DNA of 57,325 nucleotides from Microvirga calopogonii (GCF_003347665.1 NZ_QDGA01000029.1:1-57325); one strand, 5' to 3'; shown: positions 22,805 to 32,213, counted from the first letter of the stretch. The notes: generated by a model not told the origin, from the sequence alone. Numbers and translations are program-made.

Positions 22805-23800
22805 TTACAGCCACCGCTTCCAGCGGAAATAGAGATAAGGCAGCACGGCGGCGAGAACCATCAGCATGATGGCCCAGGGATAACCGAACTCCCAATCGAG
22901 TTCCGGCATGATCTTGAAGTTCATGCCGTAGAGCGATGAGACCAGGGTCGGCGGCAGGAAGATCACCGACATGACCGAGAAGATCTTGATGATGTCGTTC
23001 TGCTCGATGGTGACGAGGCCGAGCGTCGCGTCGAGCAGGAACTGGATCTTGTTGGACAGGAACGTCGCGTGTTCCTCGATGGATTGCACGTCGCGCAAAG
23101 CGGTGCGCCATTCCGTCTTGTAGCCCGCCGTCTTCTGCGGTCGCGGCATGCTGGCGGACAGGAACAGCAGCATGCGCTCCACCGATACCATGCTTTCGCG
23201 GACGTTGGAGATGACGTCGCCCTTGCGGCCGATGGATTTCAGCGCCACCCGATAGGAAGCCGCGCGGCGTGCGCCCCGCTTCTCGTTCTCGAAGATCGAT
23301 TGCGACAGGCGGTCGATCCGGGTGCCGACGGTGCCCAGGATCTCGGCCGCGCGGTCGATGATGGTCTCGAGCAATCCGTCGAGCACCGCCTCGGGCTGGT
23401 GCCGGCAGCCCCCTGGCTTGACGGCGCGCGCCATGAACATGCTGAAGGAGCGCGGCTCGCCGTAACGCACCGTCACGAGAGCCCGCTCGGTCAGGATGAA
23501 TGACACGTCGATCAGCTTCGGGTTGTCCGTATCGGAACTGCACAGGACGCGCGCGGTCATGTAGCGCGCGTTGTTCTCGTGATAGAGGATTTCGGAGGGC
23601 TCGATATCCGCCATCTCCTCCTTGGTCGGGATCTCGATGCTCAGATGGGCCTCGACCAGCCTGTCCTCGTCCTTGGACGGATCGACCAGGTCGATCCACA
23701 GGGCGTCCTGGGGGATCGGATCACCCGGCGGGAGCACCTGACGATCGAGGGACTCGCCCATCGGGCCCTTCGCCGGCGCCGGCCTGTGGATCACAATCAT
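22805..23800 (-). CDS. corA: CorA-type magnesium/cobalt transporter
   Basis: 331 aa. A long cytoplasmic alpha/beta funnel with a helical stalk is followed by two C-terminal membrane helices. The signature GMN (YGMNFKIMPEL) comes right after the first helix, and the second helix is YPWAIMLMVLAAVLPYLYF. The C-terminus KRWL is basic, as in CorA pentamers. Transports Mg2+ (and Co2+/Ni2+) across the inner membrane. Monocistronic by context. Confidence 0.95.
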   Translation of the reverse strand: MIVIHRPAPAKGPMGESLDRQVLPPGDPIPQDALWIDLVDPSKDEDRLVEAHLSIEIPTKEEMADIEPSEILYHENNARYMTARVLCSSDTDNPKLIDVSFILTERALVTVRYGEPRSFSMFMARAVKPGGCRHQPEAVLDGLLETIIDRAAEILGTVGTRIDRLSQSIFENEKRGARRAASYRVALKSIGRKGDVISNVRESMVSVERMLLFLSASMPRPQKTAGYKTEWRTALRDVQSIEEHATFLSNKIQFLLDATLGLVTIEQNDIIKIFSVMSVIFLPPTLVSSLYGMNFKIMPELDWEFGYPWAIMLMVLAAVLPYLYFRWKRWL

Positions 23801-23912
23801 ACGCGTACTTGCCCTTTGGAAGCCATGTCATGTCCGATCGATCCAGGCTTTGTACTCCCGAGAGAACGCCATGTCATTCCCGGCCTCATGTCGCCCATGA
23901 TGACAGCCTCCC

Positions 23913-24004
23913 ACGTCATGGCCGGCCCTGTGCCGGCCATCCCGATACGGGAAAGCGCAGCGCTCTACGGATCGGGATCACCGGCACGAGGCCGGTGATG
24001 ACGT
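23913..24004. repeat. palindromic intergenic repeat, family B copy 4
   Basis: CACGTCATGGCCGGCCCTGTG to CCGGCACGAGGCCGGTGATGACGTG with ATCCCGAT/ATCGGGAT inner arms. It lies between the corA start and the SDR gene end. Confidence 0.85.
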
Positions 24005-24041
24005 GAGAGGATATCCACAGGCCGGAGTAAAGCGGATGAAC

Positions 24042-24893
24042 CTAACCCAAGGATGACAGGGGCGGCGTGTCGTCCGGGACGAAGAAATCGGGCGCGAGGG
24101 GCTGACTTGGATCGACCCGGTACTTCTCGAAATCGGTCACGCCCTCACCGTGCAGGAACACGTCGTCGATGAGGAAATGGCCCGAGAAGCTCCGTGCGGG
24201 CTTCAGGAAGATCGCATGAGCCGCGTCGGCCAGGATCTCCGGGGTGCGGCTCGCCTGCACGAGCGCATCGCCGCCGAGCAGGTTCCTGATCGCGCTGGTG
24301 GCGATGGTCGTGCGCGGCCAGAGCGCATTGACGGCGATCCCCTTGCCCCGCAGCTCTCCCGCAAGCCCGAGCACGCACAGGCTCATGCCGTATTTGGCCA
24401 GCGAGTAGGCCAGATACGGCGCGAACCATTTCTCGCTCATGTCGAGGGGCGGCGAGAGCATGAGGATGTGCGGGTTCTCGGCCTTCTCCAGATGCGGGAT
24501 GGCGTATTTCGACACCATGTAGGTGCCGCGCGTGTTGATCTGGTGCATCAGATCGAAGCGCTTCATGTCGGTCTGCGGCGTCGGCGTGAGGCTGATGGCG
24601 CTCGCGTTGTTGACCACGATGTCGAGGCCGCCGAAGGTCTCGACCGTTTTGGCGATGGCGCCCTTGACGGCCTCTTCGTCGCGCACGTCGACCACGAGCG
24701 GCAAGGCCTTGCCGCCTGCCGCTTCGATCTCGTCCGCGGCCGTGTAGATGGTGCCGGGAAGCTTCGGGTGCGGCTCCGCCGTCTTGGCCGCGATGACCAC
24801 GTTCGCGCCGTCCCGGGCGGCACGAAGGCCGATGGCAAGGCCGATGCCCCGCGAGGCGCCGGTGATGAGCAGGGTTTTTCCGTTGAGGGTCAT
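24042..24893 (-). CDS. short-chain dehydrogenase/reductase (HSDL2-like)
   Basis: 283 aa from the ATG at 24893. NAD(P)-binding TGASRGIG at residues 11-18, NNAS motif in VVNNASAI, and the catalytic Tyr-Lys in YLAYSLAKYGMS. The run PPLDMSEKWFAPYLAYSLAKYGMS and WPRTTIATSAI is characteristic of the HSDL2-like SDR group, usually annotated in lipid metabolism. It begins 4 bases after the acyl-CoA dehydrogenase stop, so the two form an operon and probably act on the same acyl substrate. Confidence 0.88.
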   Translation of the reverse strand: MTLNGKTLLITGASRGIGLAIGLRAARDGANVVIAAKTAEPHPKLPGTIYTAADEIEAAGGKALPLVVDVRDEEAVKGAIAKTVETFGGLDIVVNNASAISLTPTPQTDMKRFDLMHQINTRGTYMVSKYAIPHLEKAENPHILMLSPPLDMSEKWFAPYLAYSLAKYGMSLCVLGLAGELRGKGIAVNALWPRTTIATSAIRNLLGGDALVQASRTPEILADAAHAIFLKPARSFSGHFLIDDVFLHGEGVTDFEKYRVDPSQPLAPDFFVPDDTPPLSSLG

Positions 24894-24897
24894 GGGA

Positions 24898-26679
24898 TCA
24901 GCCCGCCAGCGCGAGGTTTGCATCCTGCAGGAAGCCCGCTCCGCCCATCACCGTCTCCTCCAGGCCCTTGGCCCCGACCGCGACGTTCTCGGCGAAGAAG
25001 CGGCAGAGCGCGATGCGGCCCGCATGGGCCGGATCCGTGTCGCCGGCAGCCGCTTGCGCGTGCGCGGCGAGCGCCATCTCGGCCAGCGCCGTGCCGCCCT
25101 GCGCCAACGCGAACAGACGCAGGTAAGGCGTCGCACCGGCCAGGGCCTCGCCCTGCGCGTTGGACGAGACCGCCTGCAGCAGGAAGCCCGTGGCCCGGTC
25201 CAGGCTCTCGATCGCATCGCGCAGGCGCGGCGCGGTCGCCCCGAAGGCGGGCGTCCCCTCTTTCAGGAGCCGCGCGACCGTAGCGCGCATGGACGCGATC
25301 TGCGCCCGCACCGTCTCGCCGCCGGAGAGCGGCAGCTTGCGGGTGACGAGATCGATGGCCTGGATGCCGTTGGTGCCCTCGTAGATCGGCGCGATGCGCG
25401 CATCGCGGAAATGCTGGGCTGCGCCCGTCTCCTCGATGAAGCCCATGCCGCCATGGACCTGTACGCCCAGGGACGAAACCTCCACGCCGATATCGGTCGA
25501 GAAGGCTTTCGCCACCGGCGTGAGCAGGGACGCGCGGTCGTTCGCTTTCTTCCGGCGCGCCGGATCCTCTTCGAGATGCGCGCGGTCGATGGCCTCGGCC
25601 GTCATGTAGCAGATCGCCCGCGCCGCCGCCGTAAGCGCCTTCATGGTGAGCAGGTTGCGCTGCACGTCCGGATGCACGGCGATCGGGCTCATGCCCTCGG
25701 CCGCGCCGATGGCGCGGCCCTGCCGGCGCTCGTGGGCGTAGGCCAAAGCCTGCTGATAGGCGCGCTCGGCAATGGCGACACCTTGCAGCCCCACGGCGAG
25801 GCGGGCGTTGTTCATCATCGTGAACATGCAGGCGAGACCGCGATTTTCTTCACCCACGAGCCAGCCGATGGCGCCGCCGTTGTCCCCGAAGATCATCGTG
25901 CATGTGGGCGAGGCATGGATGCCGAGCTTGTGCTCGATGGAATGGCAGCGCACGTCGTTGCGCGTGCCGTCGGGCAGAAACTTCGGCACCAGGAAGAGCG
26001 AGATGCCCCGCGTCCCGGCCGGCGCGTCTGGCAGGCGCGCGAGCACGAGATGGACGATGTTGTCGGTGAGATCGTGCTCGCCGTAGGTGATGAAGATCTT
26101 CTGGCCCGTGATGCGATAGGTGCCGTCGCCAGCAGGCTCGGCCCGCGAGCGCAGGGCCGCGAGATCGGACCCGGCCTGCGGCTCCGTGAGGTTCATGGTC
26201 GCGGTCCATTCGCCGGAGACGAGCTTTTCGAGATACCGGCTCTTGAGGTCGTCGGAGGCATGCTGGACCATCGCCTCGATGGCCCCCATGGTCAGCACGG
26301 GCCCGATGCCGAAGGCCATGGAGGCGGCGTTCCACATCTCGACGCAGGCCGAGTTGAGGAGCGTCGGCAGGCCCTGCCCGCCGTAATCCACCGGACCCGG
26401 CAGCGCGTTCCACCCGGCTTCCGTCCAAGCCTTGTAGGCCTGCTTCCAGCCGGGAGCGGTGGTCACCGCGCCGTCCTTGAAGACGGCTCCATACCGGTCG
26501 CCTTCGCGATTGAGGGGCGCGATTACGTCGTTGGCGAAGCGGCCGGCCTCGTCCAGGATTGTCTCGGCCAGATCGGCGGACAGGTCGCCATAGACACCAT
26601 CGGCCACGGCCCGGTCGAGGCCCGCCACATGCCGCATGGTAAAGACGATATCCGGAACAGGCGCGCGGTAGGTCATCAA
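24898..26679 (-). CDS. acyl-CoA dehydrogenase (DmdC-like, about 600-aa class)
   Basis: 593 aa, longer than classical medium-chain enzymes and matching the class that includes 3-methylmercaptopropionyl-CoA dehydrogenase. FAD and substrate blocks: MNLTEPQAGSDLAALRSRA, GQKIFITYGEHDLTDNIVHLV, MMNNARLAVGLQGVAIAERAY. The catalytic Glu is in PIYEGTNGIQAIDL. It uses ETF as electron acceptor, and the ETF-ubiquinone oxidoreductase gene is at the right end of this window. The precise acyl-CoA is unknown; a DMSP role should not be assumed. Confidence 0.92.
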   Translation of the reverse strand: MMTYRAPVPDIVFTMRHVAGLDRAVADGVYGDLSADLAETILDEAGRFANDVIAPLNREGDRYGAVFKDGAVTTAPGWKQAYKAWTEAGWNALPGPVDYGGQGLPTLLNSACVEMWNAASMAFGIGPVLTMGAIEAMVQHASDDLKSRYLEKLVSGEWTATMNLTEPQAGSDLAALRSRAEPAGDGTYRITGQKIFITYGEHDLTDNIVHLVLARLPDAPAGTRGISLFLVPKFLPDGTRNDVRCHSIEHKLGIHASPTCTMIFGDNGGAIGWLVGEENRGLACMFTMMNNARLAVGLQGVAIAERAYQQALAYAHERRQGRAIGAAEGMSPIAVHPDVQRNLLTMKALTAAARAICYMTAEAIDRAHLEEDPARRKKANDRASLLTPVAKAFSTDIGVEVSSLGVQVHGGMGFIEETGAAQHFRDARIAPIYEGTNGIQAIDLVTRKLPLSGGETVRAQIASMRATVARLLKEGTPAFGATAPRLRDAIESLDRATGFLLQAVSSNAQGEALAGATPYLRLFALAQGGTALAEMALAAHAQAAAGDTDPAHAGRIALCRFFAENVAVGAKGLEETVMGGAGFLQDANLALAG

Positions 26680-26782
26680 GGTTTCCTCTCAAGCACGGGG
26701 CTTTTCATATTGACGCGTGTTCTCGCGCCGTTAAACCCGCCCGGCAAGGGCAAATACCCTGTCGGAAAAGGATAGTTTAGAC

Positions 26783-27775
26783 GTGAACGATCACGGGTCA
26801 ATGCGCCAAACGGAGCGTCTGGCGGCCGATGCGGCGGGTCTCGCCCGGGCGGCGGACATCCTGCGGCACGGCGGCCTCGTGGCCTTTCCGACGGAGACGG
26901 TCTATGGCCTGGGCGCCGATGCGACCAACGCGGAAGCAGTGGCCGGTATTTATGCCGCCAAGGAGCGCCCGAGCTTCAACCCTCTGATCTCACACCTGGA
27001 CAGCTTCGAGTCCGCCAAAATCCAGGGCATGTTCGACGAGACGGCCACCCGGCTGGCGGAGGCCTTCTGGCCCGGTCCCCTGACCCTCGTGGTGCCGATC
27101 GCTCCCTCCTGCACTATCTCGGATCTCGCCCGCGCCGGCCTCGACAGCGTGGGCTTAAGGGTGCCTGCCCATCCCCTCGCCCATGCGCTTCTTCAAGGGA
27201 CGGGCCGCCCGGTGGCCGCGCCCTCGGCCAACCGCTCGGGCCGCGTGAGCCCGACCGATGCGGACCATGTGCTGGGGGACCTCGACGGGCGGATCGACGC
27301 GGTGCTCGACGGCGGTGCCGCGCAGGTCGGCGTCGAATCGACCATCGTGTCGTGTCTGGGTGGGACGCCGCGCCTGCTCCGTCCGGGCGGCGTTCCCCGC
27401 GAAGCCATCGAGGCGCTGATCGGCGAAAAGCTCGGGACGGGCGCGGAAGCGGCGGGCTCCAGCCCGCTCGCACCAGGCATGCTGGCCTCCCACTATGCCC
27501 CAAGGGCGCAGGTGCGCCTGAACGCGACCAGCATCCGCCCGGGAGAAGCCGCCCTGCTCTTCGGCCCCAGCGCTCCTCAAGGCGTCGAGGCCGCCCAGGC
27601 CGCCCTGAACCTCAGCAAAAACGGCGACCTCGTGGAGGCCGCCGCTCATCTGTTTTCCTATCTCAGGCAGCTCGACGCTTCGGGCGCCGCGACCATCGCG
27701 GTGAGCCCCGTTCCGGAAACCGGCCTGGGCGAAGCCATCAACGACCGGCTGAGGCGGGCCGCAGCGGAGCGTTAG
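26783..27775 (+). CDS. tsaC: L-threonylcarbamoyladenylate synthase (Sua5-type)
   Basis: 330 aa. A YrdC domain (about 20-210; LVAFPTETVYGLGADATN, PSFNPLISHL, KRP-like PVAAPSANRSGRVSPT) is followed by a C-terminal Sua5 domain (about 225-330). It makes threonylcarbamoyl-AMP from Thr, bicarbonate and ATP for the t6A37 modification of tRNAs. The frame opens with GTG at 26783; an ATG at 26801 is the other option and keeps the whole YrdC domain. It is divergent from the acyl-CoA dehydrogenase gene. Confidence 0.94.
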   Translation: MNDHGSMRQTERLAADAAGLARAADILRHGGLVAFPTETVYGLGADATNAEAVAGIYAAKERPSFNPLISHLDSFESAKIQGMFDETATRLAEAFWPGPLTLVVPIAPSCTISDLARAGLDSVGLRVPAHPLAHALLQGTGRPVAAPSANRSGRVSPTDADHVLGDLDGRIDAVLDGGAAQVGVESTIVSCLGGTPRLLRPGGVPREAIEALIGEKLGTGAEAAGSSPLAPGMLASHYAPRAQVRLNATSIRPGEAALLFGPSAPQGVEAAQAALNLSKNGDLVEAAAHLFSYLRQLDASGAATIAVSPVPETGLGEAINDRLRRAAAER

Positions 27776-27790
27776 GCGCTCCATCGCACC

Positions 27791-27882
27791 ACGTCATCAC
27801 CGGCCCTGTGCCGGTGATCTCGATGCGAAATACACGGCGCCTCGCAGGCTAAAGATGGCCGGCACAAGGCCGGCCATGACGT
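27791..27882. repeat. palindromic intergenic repeat, family B copy 5
   Basis: ACGTCATCACCGGCCCTGTG to GGCCGGCACAAGGCCGGCCATGACGT, between the convergent tsaC and wrbA genes. Confidence 0.85.
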
Positions 27883-27890
27883 GAGGGTTT

Positions 27891-28493
27891 TTACTTCGCA
27901 GCGAGTTTCGCGGCGATCTGGGCGACGTGCCGGCCCTGGAAGCGGGCGCCGTCGAGATCGATCTCGGTCGGTTGGCGCGAGCCGTCGCCGCCGGTCGCCG
28001 TGGATGCGCCGTAAGGCGAACCGCCGCGGATCTGATCGACACCCATCTGGCCCTGGAAGGAATAAGGCAGGCCGGCGACCACCATGCCGTGGTGCAGGAA
28101 CACCGGCAGCGACGTGAGGATCGTCGCCTCCAGGCCACCATGCTGGTTGGCCGCGGAGGTGAACACCGAGCCCACTTTGCCGATGAGAGCGCCCTTGGCC
28201 CACAGGCCGCCGGTCTGGTCGAGGAAGTTCTTCATCTGCGCCGCCATAGTGCCGTAGCGGGTCGGCGTACCGATGATGATGGCGTCGTAGTCGGCCAACT
28301 CCTCGACGGTAGCGACGGGAGCCTTCTGGTCGGTCTTGTAATAGGCGGCCTGAGCCACCTCGGCCGGGACCAGTTCCGGCACGCGCTTCACCGCGACTTC
28401 GGCCCCGGCCTCGCGGGCGCCTTCGGCGACGGCATAAGCCATCTGCTCGATATGTCCCCAGGATGAATAGTACAGTACCAGAACCTTGGTCAT
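27891..28493 (-). CDS. wrbA: NAD(P)H:quinone oxidoreductase WrbA
   Basis: 200 aa, flavodoxin fold. FMN phosphate loop in [12 protein letters not shown] (residues 8-19), [24 protein letters not shown] and the WrbA-specific [12 protein letters not shown] and [30 protein letters not shown]. WrbA tetramers reduce quinones by two electrons and protect against oxidative stress. A LysR-type gene is divergent at 168 bases, with a palindrome in between, so it is the likely regulator. Confidence 0.96.
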   Translation of the reverse strand: MTKVLVLYYSSWGHIEQMAYAVAEGAREAGAEVAVKRVPELVPAEVAQAAYYKTDQKAPVATVEELADYDAIIIGTPTRYGTMAAQMKNFLDQTGGLWAKGALIGKVGSVFTSAANQHGGLEATILTSLPVFLHHGMVVAGLPYSFQGQMGVDQIRGGSPYGASTATGGDGSRQPTEIDLDGARFQGRHVAQIAAKLAAK

Positions 28494-28608
28494 GTGAACT
28501 CCGATCGATTGAGATTGGAATGCGGCGCCCGCCTTCCGGCTCGCATTGTCCTAGGCTGGAAGAGGGCCGCCGGCTGTTGTTGACGCGGGGGAGGATAATC
28601 TTTCCCCG

Positions 28609-28634
28609 CTGCAAAACCAGTGTTACCTTTGCAG
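28609..28634. promoter_or_regulatory. LysR-type operator candidate
   Basis: CTGCAAA (28609-28615) and TTTGCAG (28628-28634) are perfect inverted repeats separated by 12 bases. They lie in the wrbA-LysR divergent gap, 26 bases before the LysR start. Length and symmetry fit a LysR recognition site; the T-N11-A core is not exact. Confidence 0.5.
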
Positions 28635-28660
28635 GAGCTCTCTTGCGGGAATGCAAACCA

Positions 28661-29608
28661 ATGACCAAGCAGCAGCATCTCGACTGGGACGATTTCAGGC
28701 TCGTGAAGATCATCGCCGAGGCCAGCGGGCTCGCCGGCGCCGCCGAACGACTCGGGGTCAACCACTCGACGGTCTTCCGCAGGCTCGGTCAAATGGAAGA
28801 CAATCTCGGCGTCAAGCTCTTCGAGCGCCACCGCACCGGGTATGTCCTCACCCCGGCCGGGGAAGAGATGTCGGCGCTTGCCGAACAGATGGACGAGAAC
28901 GTCACCGCCTTCACACGCAGGCTTGCGGGCCAAGCCGTGGCTCCGACGGGCGAGCTGCGGGTCACGACCAACGACACGCTCCTCGTCCATCTTCTGACCC
29001 CGATTTTTGCCCGCTTCATCACCGCCTGTCCCGAGATGCGGCTCGATGTGGTGCTCGCCAACCAGGCGCTCAACCTGTCCAAGCGTGATGCGGACGTGGC
29101 GATCCGTGCCACCGACGATCCGCCGGAGACGCTCGTTGGACGCCGCGTGGCGACGATTGCCTGGGCGATCTACGGGCGGGCTGCGGATTTTCCCGATGTC
29201 AGGGGAGCCGACGACGTGAACCTCACCGCTCTGTTCGACCGTCACTGGGTCGCGCTCGGCGACAATCTGGCGGCCATGAAGGCCGCACGTTTCGTGCGCG
29301 AGCACGTGGCACCGGAAAACATCGTCTACAAGGTCAACACGGTGCTCGGCCTCGCGGAGTCGGTCCAGGCCGGAACCGGCATCGGTCCCCTGCCCTGCTT
29401 CATCGCGGATGCAAAACCCGAACTCATCCGCTTGTCGGAGATCAAGCCTGAATTTTCCACAGGCCTGTGGCTCCTGACCCATCCCGACCTGCGCCAATCG
29501 GCTCGCGTGCGAGCCTTCATGGATTTCATGGCGGCCGAGATCACCAAGCAGAAGAAGTGGATCGAGGGAGTCGGCAGTAGGATACCGAGTCCTGTTCCGG
29601 CGGCTTGA
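28661..29608 (+). CDS. LysR-family transcriptional regulator
   Basis: 315 aa. Winged HTH at residues about 8-67 (DDFRLVKIIAEASGLAGAAERLGVNHSTVFRRLGQMEDNLGVKLFER), then the periplasmic-binding-like sensor domain (about 95-300). The 'HSTVFRRL' recognition helix is typical of the subgroup that controls glutathione- or quinone-related genes. The start at 28661 is preferred; an in-frame TTG at 28643 is closer to an AGGAG (28633-28637) and cannot be excluded. The sensed ligand is unknown. Divergent from wrbA. Confidence 0.9.
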   Translation: MTKQQHLDWDDFRLVKIIAEASGLAGAAERLGVNHSTVFRRLGQMEDNLGVKLFERHRTGYVLTPAGEEMSALAEQMDENVTAFTRRLAGQAVAPTGELRVTTNDTLLVHLLTPIFARFITACPEMRLDVVLANQALNLSKRDADVAIRATDDPPETLVGRRVATIAWAIYGRAADFPDVRGADDVNLTALFDRHWVALGDNLAAMKAARFVREHVAPENIVYKVNTVLGLAESVQAGTGIGPLPCFIADAKPELIRLSEIKPEFSTGLWLLTHPDLRQSARVRAFMDFMAAEITKQKKWIEGVGSRIPSPVPAA

Positions 29609-29631
29609 GTGTTGATCTGCATTCGATTCAC

Positions 29632-29779
29632 GACATCACCGGCCTCGTGCCGCTGATCGCGATCCAAGCAATGCAACCGTGTCATTCCCGGCCGGAGCGC
29701 AGCGGAGGGGAAGGAAATCCATCGCACGGCGCTTGATCGTGGATCCCCTTTCCGCACGTCGTGCATCGGGGAAGACAGC
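29632..29779. repeat. half family B element plus family C variant
   Basis: GACATCACCGGCCTCGTGCCG (family B half) is followed at 29681-29779 by GTCATTCCCGGCCGGAGCGC to a degraded right arm (GGGGAAGACAGC). GGATCCCCTT in the centre matches the variant at 21761. The region between the LysR and acuI stops holds nothing else. Confidence 0.75.
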
Positions 29780-29807
29780 AGAGTGCTCCTGAAACCTCGA
29801 TGACGAG

Positions 29808-30794
29808 CTAGCCGATCTCCACCACCACGCGCCCCTTGATCTTCCCTTCGACGATCTTTCTGCCCGCCTCCGGCGCCTGATCGAGCGGGATCGTCGAGGT
29901 CATGGCGGCGAGCTTTCCGTGATCGAGTTCGTGGGCGATCCGGTTCCAGGCCTCGACCCGCAACGCCTTGGGAGCCATGACCGAGTCGACGCCGAGCAGC
30001 GCAACGTTGCGCAGGATGAACGGCGCGACGGTCGTGGGAAGATCCATGCCGCCCGCGAGACCGCAGGCGGCGATCGCGCCGCCGTATTTCGTCATGGACA
30101 GCACATTGGCGAGCGTCGTGGAGCCGACCGTATCGATCCCTGCCGCCCAACGCTCCTTGGCGAGCGGCCGCGCGGGGCCGGCAAGCTCGCTGCGGTCGAG
30201 AATCTCGGCCGCTCCCAGGCCCTTCAGGTAGTCGGCCTCCTCGGGCCGCCCGGTGGAGGCGACTACGTGCCAACCGGCTTTCGCAAGCAGCGCCACGGCC
30301 ACCGAGCCGACACCGCCGACCGCACCCGTCACGATGGCAGGACCACGATCCGGGCTCAGGCCATGACGCTCCAGGGCCATGAGGCAGAGCATCGCCGTAT
30401 AGCCCGCCGTGCCGACGGCCATGGCCTGAAGGGGCGACAATCCTTGCGGGAGCGGAATCAGCCACTCGCCCCTGACGCGCACCTTCTCGGCATAGGCGCC
30501 AAGATGGGTCTCGCCCAAACCCCAACCGTTGAGCACCACCGCGTCGCCGGGCTTGAAATCGGGATTCGAGGACGTCTCCACCGTGCCGGCGAGATCGACG
30601 CCCGGGATCATAGGAAAGCGGCGCACCACCGGCGCCTTGCCGGTGACCGCGAGGCCGTCCTTGTAGTTCAGCGTCGAGTGCGACACGCGCACGGTGACGT
30701 CGCCGTCCATGAGATCCGCCTCATCGAAGGAACGGATCTCGACGCTTTGACCGGCTTCGTTCTTGTCGATGACGATGGCTTTGAACATGCTCAT
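29808..30794 (-). CDS. acuI: MDR-family NADPH oxidoreductase, AcuI/YhdH type
   Basis: 328 aa. The start ATG at 30794 has GGAGGA 8 bases upstream on the minus strand. A GroES-like N-terminal half (SHSTLNYKDGLAVTGK, PMIPGVDLAGTV) is followed by a Rossmann half with AIVTGAVGGVGSVAVALLAKAGWHVVASTGR. The Zn ligands of alcohol dehydrogenases are absent, as in this family. AcuI reduces acrylyl-CoA to propionyl-CoA with NADPH, and YhdH homologues do the same. Likely detoxification of acrylyl-CoA, not necessarily tied to DMSP. Confidence 0.9.
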   Translation of the reverse strand: MSMFKAIVIDKNEAGQSVEIRSFDEADLMDGDVTVRVSHSTLNYKDGLAVTGKAPVVRRFPMIPGVDLAGTVETSSNPDFKPGDAVVLNGWGLGETHLGAYAEKVRVRGEWLIPLPQGLSPLQAMAVGTAGYTAMLCLMALERHGLSPDRGPAIVTGAVGGVGSVAVALLAKAGWHVVASTGRPEEADYLKGLGAAEILDRSELAGPARPLAKERWAAGIDTVGSTTLANVLSMTKYGGAIAACGLAGGMDLPTTVAPFILRNVALLGVDSVMAPKALRVEAWNRIAHELDHGKLAAMTSTIPLDQAPEAGRKIVEGKIKGRVVVEIG

Positions 30795-30856
30795 GGCATT
30801 TCCTCCCCGGCCCATTTGTGGCGCGGCGCATGATCGGGGCAAGAGGAAAGGTCATG

Positions 30857-30886
30857 GAGCTGATTCCACTTTCGTGGAATCAGCTC
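30857..30886. terminator. strong hairpin between MFS and acuI genes
   Basis: GAGCTGATTCCAC and GTGGAATCAGCTC are perfect 13-base arms around TTTC. Outer bases (GCAAGAGGA at left, TCCTCTTTGC at right) extend the pairing. It lies 86 bases past the MFS stop. No clean T-run follows on the minus strand, so it may be a repeat-type hairpin that stabilises RNA ends rather than a classical terminator. Confidence 0.5.
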
Positions 30887-30971
30887 TCCTCTTTGCTTTG
30901 CGGCTTTCCTTGACGGTGAACCGGACCCGCTTCACCGAAAAATGCTCTGGCCCTTCGGAGCAGTCCGAACC

Positions 30972-32213
30972 TTACTCGGCTGGCTGCAGGGTCGGCCCGC
31001 GCTGCACGGGCTGTTCCTTGATCGGCAGGTTGATCACGGCGGAAGCAAGCCCCAGCACGACCGAGAGCCACCAGACCGCGCTGTAGTTGCCGTTGATCTC
31101 GTAGAGCAGCCCCCCGAGCCACACCCCGAGGAAGCCGCCGACCTGATGCGAGAAGAACGCGAAGCCGTAGAGCATGGCCATGTAGCGGGTGCCGAACATC
31201 AGCATCACGAGCGACGACGTTGGCGGCACGGTGGAGAGCCACAGAACGCCGATGGAGACACCGAACAGGATCGAGCTGAGAGGCGACGCCGGGATCAGGA
31301 TGAACGCGGCGATCGCCACCGAACGGCCGAGATAGATCCAGGCAAGCAGCCAGCGCTTCGACATGCGGGTGGAAAGCCAGCCCGAGGCGAGCGACCCGAC
31401 CGCGTTGGCAAGACCGATGGTGGCAAGCGTCCATCCGCCGACAGCCGCGGAAAGGCCGGCGTCCTTGAGATACGCCGGCAGGTGCACGGTGATGAAGGCG
31501 AGCTGGAAGCCGCAGGTGAAGAAGCCGAGCACCAGCAGCACATAGGAGCGATGCCGGAAGGCCTCCGTCAGGGCCTGTTTGATCGATTGATTGGGGACAG
31601 CGGCCGCTCCGGCCGGGGTCGAATCGCCGGTCGGCCTCGTGGCGAGCGCAAGCGCCAGGGGCATGACGATCAGGACGCTCGCGGCGAAGACCAGCAGGGC
31701 CTGGTGCCAGCCGAACGAATCGATCAGCACGTTGCCGATGGGCGGGAACAGGAACTGACCGAAGGATCCCGCCGCCGTGCCGGCGCCGAAGGCCATGGGA
31801 CGCCACTTCTCGGGCAGGAGCTTGCCGAAGGCGCCGAGCACCAGATTGAACGAGCAGCCGGACAGACCGAAGCCGATGAGCACGCCGGCGCCGAGATGGA
31901 GCACACCCGGCGTGGTCGCATAGGCCATCACCACGAGGCCGAGGGCATAGAGCAGCGCGCCCGTGCAGAGCACCCGGAACGCCCCGAACCGATCCGCCAC
32001 CGCTCCGGCGAAGGGCTGACCGAGGCCCCAGAGCAGGTTCTGGATCGCGATGGCGAAGCCGAAGGTATCGCGTCCCCAGCCGTATTCCGTGATCATGGGG
32101 AGCTGGAACAGGCCGGAGGACGCCCGTGGCCCGAAGGTGATCAGGGCGATCAGGCAGCCGCAGAGAACGATGAGTTCCGGCGAAACACGGGATCGAGCGG
32201 GAGAAGCGGACAT
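30972..32213 (-). CDS. MFS transporter
   Basis: 413 aa, about 12 transmembrane helices. The N-terminal half (TFGPRASSGLFQLPMITEYGWGRDTFGFAIAIQNLLWGLGQPFAGAVADRFG) contains the loop 2-3 motif and the AFRVL segment of major facilitator proteins of the oxalate/formate antiporter-like or OFA/NIMT group. The central loop (about 195-225) is Pro/Ala-rich. The substrate cannot be predicted; monocarboxylates or aromatic acids are common in this group. The start at 32213 (MSASPARSRVSPELIVL) avoids a weak upstream TTG. Confidence 0.85.
   Translation of the reverse strand: MSASPARSRVSPELIVLCGCLIALITFGPRASSGLFQLPMITEYGWGRDTFGFAIAIQNLLWGLGQPFAGAVADRFGAFRVLCTGALLYALGLVVMAYATTPGVLHLGAGVLIGFGLSGCSFNLVLGAFGKLLPEKWRPMAFGAGTAAGSFGQFLFPPIGNVLIDSFGWHQALLVFAASVLIVMPLALALATRPTGDSTPAGAAAVPNQSIKQALTEAFRHRSYVLLVLGFFTCGFQLAFITVHLPAYLKDAGLSAAVGGWTLATIGLANAVGSLASGWLSTRMSKRWLLAWIYLGRSVAIAAFILIPASPLSSILFGVSIGVLWLSTVPPTSSLVMLMFGTRYMAMLYGFAFFSHQVGGFLGVWLGGLLYEINGNYSAVWWLSVVLGLASAVINLPIKEQPVQRGPTLQPAE

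Noticed and set aside
24898..30794. A DMSP degradation locus (DmdC-like dehydrogenase plus AcuI)
   Set aside because: The two genes are 3 kb apart, separated by unrelated genes, and no dmdA, dmdB, dmdD or DMSP lyase is present. Both families have wider roles.
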